Shown: positions 25,284-35,000 of the stretch, one piece after another
How the letters are laid out: every line of letters begins with the position of its first letter
Position numbering within the stretch: position 1 is the first letter of the stretch
Origin: Candidatus Hungatella pullicola
GTDB lineage: Bacteria; Bacillota; Clostridia; Lachnospirales; Lachnospiraceae
NCBI GenBank assembly: GCA_019114305.1
Contig: DXFU01000060.1
Coordinates: 1-56,516 of the forward strand
Direction: 5' to 3'
DNA length: 56,516 bases
Position numbers and translations under genes: made by a program
The notes under the pieces: generated by a model
Database searches by the model: none
Told to the model about the DNA's origin: nothing
Seen by the model: only the letters and a program-made list of their open reading frames with translations

Positions 25284-26534
25284 ATGACAGTAAAAGAGAG
25301 ATACGAAGCGGCGAGAGAAATGTATAAGGCAGCAGGAGTGGATACAGATGCAGCCCTTGAGGCTCTGGCAAAAATTCCTGTTTCCATGCATTGCTGGCAG
25401 GGAGACGATGTAATTGGTTTTGACGGAGCAGGCGCTTTGTCCGGCGGTATCCAGGCCACAGGAAACTATCCAGGAAGAGCCAGAACACCGGAAGAGCTGA
25501 TGATGGACATGGATAAGGCTTTAAGTCTCATTCCCGGACGGCACAGAATCAATCTTCATGCAAGCTATGCTGTTTTTGAAGATGGAGAATGGGTGGACAG
25601 AGATAAGCTGGAGCCAAAGCACTTTGCAAAATGGGTTCAGTTTGCCAAAGAAAGAGGTCTTGGCATTGACTTCAACCCAACTTTATTCTCTCATCCAAAG
25701 GCTGAAAACGCTACGCTCTCCAGTGAGGATCCGGAGATTCGTAAGTTCTGGATTGACCATGTAAAAGCGTGCCTTAAGATTTCTCAGTACTTCGCTGAAG
25801 AATTGGGAACTCACTGCGCTATGAATATCTGGATTCCGGACGGCTTTAAAGATATACCTGCTGACAGAACCGCACCCAGAGCAAGGCTGAAAGATTCTCT
25901 GGATCAGATCCTTTCCATTGATTATGACAAAGATAAAGTATTTGTGGCAGTTGAGTCCAAGGTATTTGGAATCGGCTTTGAGAGCTTTACTGTGGGTTCC
26001 CATGAGTTTTATATGAACTATGCGGCCAAGAATGATATTCTCTGTCTTCTGGACAGCGGACATTATCATCCAACGGAGATGGTTTCTGATAAGATATCTT
26101 CTATGCTTCTGTTCTTTGACAAGATGGCTCTCCATGTAACAAGACCGGTTCGCTGGGACAGCGACCATGTAGTGCTTCTGGATGATGAGACAAAAGAGAT
26201 TGCCAAAGAAATCATCCGGGGAGGGGCAGACAGAGTGCTTTTGGCTCTGGACTTCTTTGATGCCAGCATCAACCGTATCAGTGCCTGGGTAGTAGGTATG
26301 AGAAATATGCAGAAAGCTCTGTTAAATGCTCTTCTTCTTCCAAATGAGCAGCTTGCCAAGCTTCAGGAGGAGAGAAACTTTACAAAGCAGATGATGATTC
26401 AGGAAGAGTTAAAGACCTATCCTATGGGAGATGTTTGGGATTATTTCTGCGAGATCAACGGTGTGCCTGTAAAAGAAGCATGGTACGATGAAGTTATGAA
26501 ATATGAGAAAGAGGTTCTGGCCGAGAGAAAATAA
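25284..26534 (+). CDS. rhaA: L-rhamnose isomerase
   Basis: The 416-residue metal-dependent enzyme converts L-rhamnose to L-rhamnulose. [49 protein letters not shown] and [11 protein letters not shown] carry the substrate and Mn2+/Zn2+ ligands. Upstream ATGs at 25263 and 25278 are too close to or before the ribosome binding site GGAG at 25273-25276; the ATG at 25284, seven bases away, gives the standard length. It lies between rhaM and rhaD. Confidence 0.96.
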   Translation: MTVKERYEAAREMYKAAGVDTDAALEALAKIPVSMHCWQGDDVIGFDGAGALSGGIQATGNYPGRARTPEELMMDMDKALSLIPGRHRINLHASYAVFEDGEWVDRDKLEPKHFAKWVQFAKERGLGIDFNPTLFSHPKAENATLSSEDPEIRKFWIDHVKACLKISQYFAEELGTHCAMNIWIPDGFKDIPADRTAPRARLKDSLDQILSIDYDKDKVFVAVESKVFGIGFESFTVGSHEFYMNYAAKNDILCLLDSGHYHPTEMVSDKISSMLLFFDKMALHVTRPVRWDSDHVVLLDDETKEIAKEIIRGGADRVLLALDFFDASINRISAWVVGMRNMQKALLNALLLPNEQLAKLQEERNFTKQMMIQEELKTYPMGDVWDYFCEINGVPVKEAWYDEVMKYEKEVLAERK

Positions 26535-26553
26535 GAGGCCCAAGGAGGATATT

Positions 26554-27381
26554 ATGAAAGTTTTAGACGCTGAATTTGTAAAAGGCTTTATTCGTCTTTG
26601 CGACGATGGATTCCATCAGAACTGGCATGAGAGAAATGGGGGCAACTTAAGCTACCGCATGAAGCCGGAAGAAGTAGAAGAGGTAAAGGAAGAACTGACC
26701 TATGATGCTTTGTGGCAGCCAATTGGAACCAGCGTTCCAGGACTGGCAGGAGAGTATTTCATGGTTACAGGAAGCGGTAAGTACTTCCGCAATGTGATCC
26801 TGGATCCTGCAGCAAATACATGTATTATTGAAGTAGATGATAAGGGAGAAAATTTCCGTATCTGCTGGGGCTTGGTTAACGGCGGACGCCCAACCAGCGA
26901 GCTTCCTTCTCATTTGATGAACCATGAGGTGAAGAAAGAAGTAAGCGGCGGAAAGCACAGAGTTATTTATCATGCCCATCCTACAAATATTATTGCCCTT
27001 ACCTTTGTTCTTCCTTTGGATGATAAGGTATTTACCAGAGAGCTGTGGGAAATGGCTACCGAGTGTCCTGTAGTATTTCCAGACGGCGTAGGCGTAGTAG
27101 GCTGGATGGTTCCAGGGGGAAGAGATATTGCTGTAGAGACCAGCAAGCTGATGAGAAAATATGATGTGGCTATCTGGGCTCACCACGGAATGTTTGTCTC
27201 CGGAGAAGATTTTGATCTTACCTTTGGCCTGATGCATACAGTGGAGAAATCAGCGGAAATTCTGGTTAAGGTACTGTCTATCCGTCCAGATAAACTGCAG
27301 ACCATTACTCCTCAGAATTTCAGAGATCTGGCAGTGGACTTCCATGTAACACTTCCGGAGGAGTTCCTTTACGAGAAATAG
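26554..27381 (+). CDS. rhaD: Rhamnulose-1-phosphate aldolase
   Basis: The 275-residue class II aldolase splits L-rhamnulose 1-phosphate into dihydroxyacetone phosphate and L-lactaldehyde. NWHERNGGNLSYR, TGSGKYFRN, RPTSELPSHLM, the zinc site YHAHPTNI and WAHHGMFV are intact. An AAGGAGG site at 26542-26548 stands five bases before the ATG, 19 bases after rhaA. It is the last gene of the cluster and is followed by a strong terminator. No lactaldehyde reductase or rhamnose transporter is in the window. Confidence 0.96.
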   Translation: MKVLDAEFVKGFIRLCDDGFHQNWHERNGGNLSYRMKPEEVEEVKEELTYDALWQPIGTSVPGLAGEYFMVTGSGKYFRNVILDPAANTCIIEVDDKGENFRICWGLVNGGRPTSELPSHLMNHEVKKEVSGGKHRVIYHAHPTNIIALTFVLPLDDKVFTRELWEMATECPVVFPDGVGVVGWMVPGGRDIAVETSKLMRKYDVAIWAHHGMFVSGEDFDLTFGLMHTVEKSAEILVKVLSIRPDKLQTITPQNFRDLAVDFHVTLPEEFLYEK

Positions 27382-27392
27382 AACATAAACAA

Positions 27393-27444
27393 CAACAGAG
27401 GGGGCCATCTGATTCAAATCCATCAGATAACCCCCTCTGTTTCT
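27393..27444 (+). terminator. Intrinsic terminator of the rha operon
   Basis: ACAGAGGGGG (27395-27404) pairs with CCCCCTCTGT (27431-27440), with an inner ATCTGAT/ATCAGAT stem, followed by TTT. The T-run is short but the stem is very strong. Confidence 0.82.
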
Positions 27445-27552
27445 GGACTTCAAAAAATTGGTGCCTGTGCAGGCGAAAATTTCGGAATACAGAATTTTTA
27501 TAAGTGTAACTGGCAGGAGAAAAACAAAATTAGTATATTTTCTGCACAGCTG

Positions 27553-28095
27553 TTAATTTTCAGAATCATCCTCTACAATTGTGGTAGAGTCTGCTGCTTC
27601 TAAAGGAATTTCTCCCTGTACTGCCTCCTTTGGTTCTTCTGGCTGATGAAAGCTTCCGGCAGCGTAATCCAGACCGCCATCTTCCATCTCGTGGGGTTCT
27701 GAAGTATTCTTGTCAGTCTTGGAAGGATCCATCATGTCTTTGGCTGTGTAGGCTACTGCGGAAGCTGCTTCTTTGGCTGTGTCGGTTACCAGGCCGGCGG
27801 CATCCTTTACCATGTTTTTGGCTGCTCCTACAACATCTTTGGCAGCGTCAGCCATATCGGAAGCTGCTACTTTCAATTCGTCCTTGTCTGCGTGAAGGGA
27901 TACATAGTTCCGATTCATCGTACTGTCAATTCTGGAAACATCTTCCTCCTCTTCATCTTCAAAATCGTGGAAATCTTCTTCAAGCTCCTTGTGGAAAGAC
28001 TTATATTTTGTAAAATAAGAAATGCCTGCCGCCGCCGCTCCAGCCACAGTGGCCAGTATAACCAGCTTTCCTAAACCATTACCCTTTTTAGACAT
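27553..28095 (-). CDS. Alanine-rich membrane-anchored protein of unknown function
   Basis: The 180-residue protein starts with a basic tail and one hydrophobic segment at about residues 10-26 (LVILATVAGAAAAGISYF). An acidic stretch follows (about 38-52), then an Ala/Lys/Asp-rich amphipathic region (about 70-125, repeating patterns such as DMADAAKDVVGAAKNMVKDAAG) that resembles late-embryogenesis-abundant or YtxH-like sequences, and an acidic disordered tail. A GGAG-type site precedes the start. It is transcribed away from groESL. The layout suggests a membrane-tethered extended helix, perhaps stress related; no function can be assigned. Confidence 0.75.
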   Translation of the reverse strand: MSKKGNGLGKLVILATVAGAAAAGISYFTKYKSFHKELEEDFHDFEDEEEEDVSRIDSTMNRNYVSLHADKDELKVAASDMADAAKDVVGAAKNMVKDAAGLVTDTAKEAASAVAYTAKDMMDPSKTDKNTSEPHEMEDGGLDYAAGSFHQPEEPKEAVQGEIPLEAADSTTIVEDDSEN

Positions 28096-28236
28096 ATGAA
28101 CACTCCTTTCATTTTGCTCTTATTGTAATACTTATATGGAAAAAAATAAAGGTATATAATAAGAAAATTTCTATAAACTATGTAAGAAGGAGGGAAAATC
28201 GTAAGGAAATGGAAAAATTGTAAAAAATTAATAAAA

Positions 28237-28263
28237 TTAGCACTCAATACTTGACAGTGCTAA
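28237..28263 (+). promoter_or_regulatory. CIRCE operator (HrcA site) of groESL
   Basis: TTAGCACTC, nine bases, then CAGTGCTAA reproduces the CIRCE inverted repeat with one mismatch at the inner base of the right arm. The -35 box lies inside it, so HrcA binding would block RNA polymerase directly. hrcA itself is not in the window. Confidence 0.92.
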
Positions 28264-28279
28264 TAGTCAGTGATATAAC
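28251..28279 (+). promoter_or_regulatory. Sigma-A promoter of groESL
   Basis: A consensus TTGACA (28251-28256) and TATAAC (28274-28279) are separated by 17 bases. The -35 box is embedded in the CIRCE element. Confidence 0.88.
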
Positions 28280-28355
28280 TTAGTATGTGAGCAGAAGATA
28301 AGCTTTTCCCACAGGAAAAGAATAATAAGAGAAACCAATATGAGGAGGAATTGCA

Positions 28356-28646
28356 ATGAAATTAGTTCCATTATTTGACAAAGTTGTTTTAAAACCACTG
28401 GTTGCAGAAGAGACTACAAAGTCAGGGATTGTTCTTCCGGGACAGGCTAAGGAGAAACCACAGCAGGCAGAAGTAATCGCTGTAGGACCTGGCGGACTGG
28501 TTGACGGCAAGGAAGTAACCATGCAGGTTAAAACAGGAGATAAAGTTATTTTCTCCAAGTACTCTGGAACAGAGGTTGAAACCGGAGAAAGTGACGAAAA
28601 GTATGTAATCGTTAAGCAGAGCGATATTTTAGCAGTAATTGAATAA
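28356..28646 (+). CDS. groES: Co-chaperonin GroES
   Basis: The 96-residue protein is the 10-kDa co-chaperonin that caps GroEL. LVPLFDKVVLKPL, the mobile loop EETTKSGIVLPGQAKEKPQ, and the C-terminal YVIVKQSDILAVIE are typical. A GAGGAGG site precedes the ATG. It is the first gene of the CIRCE-controlled groES-groEL operon. Confidence 0.97.
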   Translation: MKLVPLFDKVVLKPLVAEETTKSGIVLPGQAKEKPQQAEVIAVGPGGLVDGKEVTMQVKTGDKVIFSKYSGTEVETGESDEKYVIVKQSDILAVIE

Positions 28647-28698
28647 TAGATGAGGCATCGCCTCCTGTTGGACGGCGAACCTTTCATAATAATTATAG

Positions 28699-30336
<1,638 letters not shown>

Positions 30337-30360
30337 TGTAGCGTAAGGCAAGAGACGCAA

Positions 30361-30402
30361 GGGGGAAGATTTGCGGTACATTCGCAGATCTTTCCCTTTT
30401 AT
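30361..30402 (+). terminator. Intrinsic terminator of groESL
   Basis: GGGGGAAGATTTGCG (30361-30375) pairs with CGCAGATCTTTCCC (30383-30396) with small irregularities, followed by TTTT. Confidence 0.85.
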
Positions 30403-30482
30403 TATGTTACAGGAAGTTCCCCTGGAATGCCTGTGACGTAAAATAAATGCTATGCAGGCAAAGGAGAAAGGAACCAGTTATT

Positions 30483-30992
30483 ATGAATGAGATGTATGCA
30501 GAATGGCTTGTAAAGAGAAAAACACCGGGGTATTCAGTCCTGCTGAAGGTCATTATGATCCTTCTGTGTGTGATTGCCGCTTTTCTGGCTGTTACTCCTC
30601 TTTTGGGGGTTTTTGGGGTAATTATCCTTCTTGTTGTGGGAGTTGGAACCTATTTCGTTTTCCGCAACTCTGAGGTAGAGTATGAATATCTGTATGTCGG
30701 AACCCAGCTTTCTGTAGATAAGATTTATGGACGGGCAAAAAGAAAAAAAGCCTGGGAGGGCTCCATGGAAGAAATTCAGATTGTAGCGCCTACCGGATCC
30801 ACAGAGGCAAGAGACCACGAGGTTGCCAATATGAAGCTTTTAGATTTCTCCTCCCATGAACCGGGAGCTAAGACTTATACTTTAATCAGCCAGTCCGGCG
30901 GTAATGCCACAAAGATGATATTTGAACCAAATGATAAACTGCTTCATTGTATGAAGATGACCGCTCCGCGAAAGATTGTGGAGAAAGTATAG
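30483..30992 (+). CDS. Small two-span membrane protein of unknown function
   Basis: The 169-residue protein begins MNEMYAEWLVKRKTPGYSV. It has a hydrophobic hairpin of two membrane segments at about residues 19-58 (including VIMILLCVIAAFLAV and VIILLVVGVGTYFVF), then a cytosolic domain of about 110 residues with mixed alpha/beta character. The length and N-terminus resemble an uncharacterised family common in Lachnospiraceae, possibly DUF6106, but I cannot confirm that here. The ATG at 30483 behind AAAGGA is preferred over 30447. It lies alone between the groEL terminator and its own terminator. Confidence 0.8.
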   Translation: MNEMYAEWLVKRKTPGYSVLLKVIMILLCVIAAFLAVTPLLGVFGVIILLVVGVGTYFVFRNSEVEYEYLYVGTQLSVDKIYGRAKRKKAWEGSMEEIQIVAPTGSTEARDHEVANMKLLDFSSHEPGAKTYTLISQSGGNATKMIFEPNDKLLHCMKMTAPRKIVEKV

Positions 30993-31004
30993 CTGCTGAC
31001 TTAG

Positions 31005-31060
31005 ATGAGGAGCTGCTGCGACAGCAGATGAAAATCTGCCAAAGCGGCAGCTCCTCTTTT
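31005..31060 (+). terminator. Intrinsic terminator after the two-span membrane protein gene
   Basis: GAGGAGCTGC (31007-31016) pairs perfectly with GCAGCTCCTC (31047-31056) around an inner imperfect hairpin and is followed by TTTT. Confidence 0.83.
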
Positions 31061-31116
31061 CAATGAAGGATGGATACACAAATGGGGAAAAAGTTAAAAA
31101 AAGAAGATAGACGTAA

Positions 31117-31145
31117 TTGACAACCAATATAAAATTTGTTAAACT
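31117..31145 (+). promoter_or_regulatory. Sigma-A promoter of guaB
   Basis: A consensus TTGACA (31117-31122) is followed after 17 bases by TAAACT (31140-31145). The predicted start is near 31152, giving a leader of about 60 bases. Confidence 0.75.
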
Positions 31146-31159
31146 TAGTTACTAACAAA
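31135..31159. promoter_or_regulatory. Inverted repeat over the guaB -10 region, candidate operator
   Basis: TTTGTTA (31135-31141) and TAACAAA (31153-31159) are inverted repeats separated by 11 bases, and the inner TTAGT-T-ACTAA is a second dyad. They overlap the -10 box and predicted start, a typical repressor position. The binding protein is unknown. Confidence 0.4.
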
Positions 31160-31186
31160 CCACATATATATTAGCCATATTAATAA

Positions 31187-32668
<1,482 letters not shown>

Positions 32669-32708
32669 TACGAGGATTTTTTTGAAACAGATATCATATG
32701 GAATGAAC

Positions 32709-32755
32709 CAAAAGGCGTCAGCCTGGGAGCGAATCTCAGGCCGGCGCCTTTTTGA
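32709..32755. terminator. Terminator between guaB and the germination protein gene
   Basis: AAAAGGCGTCAGCCTG pairs with CAGGCCGGCGCCTTTTT around a central loop, with an A-run before and a T-run after, so it can serve both convergent genes. Confidence 0.85.
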
Positions 32756-32756
32756 G

Positions 32757-34169
32757 TCAGCTTTTTTGTTTGTGGGGCAGACGGTTGCGGAAAAAACGTT
32801 TTTTCAGTTCGGAAAAATGAAAGGGAATAAGCGGGTATATATAGCTTTTCCCTGCAATGGTTCGGTTAAAGACAATGGCGCAGATACAGATGGCTGATCC
32901 AAGGAAAAATCCCCAGAAATTAAAGAGAGCAGTAAAAATAAGAATCAGAATTCTGGAAAATTTAAAGGCATAGCTCATTTCAAAGCTGGACTGTGAATAG
33001 TTTGCAATTGTAACAAAGGCCATATAAAGCATAGTCTCGCTGTTGAACCAGCCGGATTTTACCGAGTATTCCCCCATAACAATACCGGCAATTACGCTGA
33101 GAGGCGTGGTGAGCATACTGGGAGTGTTTACAGCAGCCAGCCTGAGACCATCGATGGCAAACTCCAGAATCAAAAGCTGATAAATAAGGGGAACATAGGC
33201 TGTGTCGGAAAGCTGTATAAACTCCAGCCAGGAAGGAATGATTTCTGGATTCTGCATAAAAAGCAGCCATAATGGAGTGAGAAACAAGGTCAAGAGGGAA
33301 ATAATCATTCGCGACAGCCGCAGATAAGTTCCGGTAATAGGAGGAAAGTAATAGTCGTCTGCTTCCTCTATGATATCAAAGACAGAGGAAGGGAGAATCA
33401 TGGCAGACGGGGAGGTATCAACCAGAATAACAATATTGCCCTCTAATATGGAAGCGGCAGCGGTATCAGGCCGTTCAGAAAATTTGAATTTTGGAAAAGG
33501 GTTGTACCATTTATGAGGGTAAATACACTCCGCCAGGCTCTCCTGATTCATGGTAAGGGCATCTACCTCAACCGTCTGAATCCGTTTTTTTACTTGATCC
33601 AGCAGATTTTCATCCACTCTCTCTTTCATGTAGCAAATGGCAATGTCTGTATGGGAGCTTTCACCGGCAGTTACAATTTCCATTGTTAGCTTTGGGTCCC
33701 GAATACGCCGTCGTATGAGGGCAGTGTTAAAAATCAGTGTTTCTACGAAACCATCCCGGGAGCCCCTCAGCACTTTGTCTTTGTCAGGTTCAGATACGCT
33801 TCTGGCTGGGTAAGTACGGCAGTCCAGAGTGAAGCAGCAGTCATACCCGTCTACAAACAGGCAGGAAACTCCCATAAGAAGCTGGGAAATCATTTCCTGG
33901 CTTGTGTATACCAGACCAACTTCCCCGTAGGGAAGATATTCCTTGGAAAATTGGTGTGGATCTTCCGGGTAATCCCCCTGCTTTATGGTGAAAAAGGACT
34001 GGAGAATCCTGAGCCATACCTCGTCTTTGGTAAAACCGTCAATGAAGTAGAGGCAGATATCCCTGCCTCCTGCGTGAATCACTCGGTAGACAATATCAAA
34101 GTTGGTATTTACGTCAAGTTTTTCCTGGAGATATTCCATATTCTGGGAAAGCTCTTTTGAAAATTCCAT
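32757..34169 (-). CDS. GerA-family spore germination protein, SpoVAF-like
   Basis: The 470-residue protein has the GerA family layout: a cytosolic N-terminal domain of about 290 residues (with IVILVDTSPSAMILPSSVFDIIEEADDYYFPP) and a membrane domain of about five segments ending in an Arg/Lys-rich tail. PPITGTYLRLSR, LILEFAIDGLRLAAVNTPSML, KSGWFNSE and GKSYIYPLIPF fit SpoVAF slightly better than the GerAA receptor subunits, and no GerB or GerC partner is adjacent. The frame is open back to 34457, but the ATG at 34169 has an AAAGGAG site. A sigma-G-like promoter lies upstream. Confidence 0.88.
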   Translation of the reverse strand: MEFSKELSQNMEYLQEKLDVNTNFDIVYRVIHAGGRDICLYFIDGFTKDEVWLRILQSFFTIKQGDYPEDPHQFSKEYLPYGEVGLVYTSQEMISQLLMGVSCLFVDGYDCCFTLDCRTYPARSVSEPDKDKVLRGSRDGFVETLIFNTALIRRRIRDPKLTMEIVTAGESSHTDIAICYMKERVDENLLDQVKKRIQTVEVDALTMNQESLAECIYPHKWYNPFPKFKFSERPDTAAASILEGNIVILVDTSPSAMILPSSVFDIIEEADDYYFPPITGTYLRLSRMIISLLTLFLTPLWLLFMQNPEIIPSWLEFIQLSDTAYVPLIYQLLILEFAIDGLRLAAVNTPSMLTTPLSVIAGIVMGEYSVKSGWFNSETMLYMAFVTIANYSQSSFEMSYAFKFSRILILIFTALFNFWGFFLGSAICICAIVFNRTIAGKSYIYPLIPFHFSELKKRFFRNRLPHKQKS

Positions 34170-34283
34170 ATTTTTCTCCTTTTCTGATTCTGTGCCGCTG
34201 CTGCCGCGGCTGTCAGCATACTGAGCAGCCGGAGAAAAGGGCAAAGGTTTACAGAATCTCTTTTGATGATACGGGAATAATAA

Positions 34284-34313
34284 CAGTATGTCCCTGCCTA
34301 CAGGTAAAAATGC
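34284..34313 (-). promoter_or_regulatory. Sigma-G-like promoter of the SpoVAF-like gene
   Basis: On the minus strand, GCATT (34313-34309), 18 bases, and CATACTG (34290-34284) match the sigma-G consensus GHATR-N18-CATnHTA with one mismatch in each box. The leader would be about 108 bases. The rest of 34170-34408 holds no gene. Confidence 0.55.
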
Positions 34314-34408
34314 GCTGAATTTGAAAGGCAGTTGTTGAAAAATATGGAAAAAATGAGGGAAATAATATTTAGAAAAGCATATATATTTGGTAAAATATAC
34401 TGAAAATG

Positions 34409-34437
34409 TTGACTTTTTCAAGGTAAAGTGGTATATT
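34409..34437 (+). promoter_or_regulatory. Sigma-A promoter of a short independent transcription unit
   Basis: TTGACT (34409-34414) and TATATT (34432-34437) are spaced by exactly 17 bases. The predicted transcript starts near 34444 and would end at the terminator at about 34574, giving an RNA of about 130 nucleotides. Confidence 0.7.
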
Positions 34438-34470
34438 GTTTTATGTGAGAAGCACAATGGGGTGCCTTAC

Positions 34471-34530
34471 ATGTATGATTATGGCATGGGGATGCCAGAT
34501 TGTATGAACAGAATAATGTTAGGTTTTTGA
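34471..34530 (+). CDS. Possible 19-residue Met/Gly-rich peptide
   Basis: The 20-codon frame begins MYDYGMGMPDCMNR and ends IMLGF, with five methionines, two tyrosines and one cysteine. GGGGTG at 34459-34464 stands six bases before the ATG. It has its own sigma-A promoter (34409-34437) and terminator (34539-34574), so the transcript seems to exist for this frame or as a small RNA; GGCAT-GGGG-ATGCC inside it is a small hairpin. I recognise no family. The alternative is a non-coding regulatory RNA in which the frame is incidental. Confidence 0.5.
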   Translation: MYDYGMGMPDCMNRIMLGF

Positions 34531-34538
34531 TCGTGATG

Positions 34539-34574
34539 AAGGACTGCTTTCTGTGGGGGGAGAGCGGTCCTTTT
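34539..34574 (+). terminator. Intrinsic terminator of the short transcription unit
   Basis: AAGGACTGCT (34539-34548) pairs with AGCGGTCCTT (34563-34572) with one G-T pair, and the T-run continues to 34574. Confidence 0.78.
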
Positions 34575-34592
34575 ACATTGGGCACTTTTGGA

Positions 34593-34626
34593 TAAAAAGA
34601 GACTGCCAAGACGAAGCTTGACAGTC
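34593..34626 (-). terminator. Intrinsic terminator of tRNA-Ser
   Basis: On the minus strand, GACTGTCAAG and CTTGGCAGTC form a stem around CTTCGT with one mismatched position, followed by CTCTTTTT. It lies 50 bases after the tRNA 3' end. Confidence 0.8.
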
Positions 34627-34675
34627 CACTTTCATGCAGCATATGGCTGGATTCTCTGCTGCTGCGTTTGTCTAG

Positions 34676-34761
34676 CGGAGAGTGAGGGGTTCGAACCCTC
34701 GGTACCTAAAAGATACACTGATTTTCGAGACCAGCTCCTTCGACCACTCGGACAACTCTCC
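34676..34761 (-). tRNA. tRNA-Ser, anticodon CGA
   Basis: The minus strand folds into an 86-base class II tRNA: acceptor GGAGAGT with ACTCTCC and discriminator G, a D-arm containing GTGGTCGAAGG, an anticodon stem CTGGT/ATCAG with loop CTCGAAA (anticodon CGA), a long variable arm as in serine tRNAs, and the T-arm GAGGGTTCGAACCCCTC. The 3' CCA is not encoded. It reads UCG serine codons and is transcribed alone from its own promoter. Confidence 0.95.
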
Positions 34762-34822
34762 TTTTATCACCTGATGAAAATTGGATGATATGGTAAAAAT
34801 CCGTTGATAAGACAACGCCTAA

Positions 34823-34851
34823 ATTATACACGAAAATTTCTGTTTTGTGTA
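34823..34851 (-). promoter_or_regulatory. Promoter of tRNA-Ser
   Basis: On the minus strand, TACACA (34851-34846) and a consensus TATAAT (34828-34823) are 17 bases apart and about 62 bases upstream of the mature tRNA. Confidence 0.65.
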
Positions 34852-35000
34852 GTGGAAAATGAAAAAAAACTTTATCTTTATGGATTCTTTCTACTTGCAT
34901 GAAAGAAGGAGGAGGGGTATAATCACCATGTTGCAGGGCCTGAAGGACTCTGTGGGAATGTTTTATGAAAGTTAAGCTGTACATACATTGGGAGGAAAGT

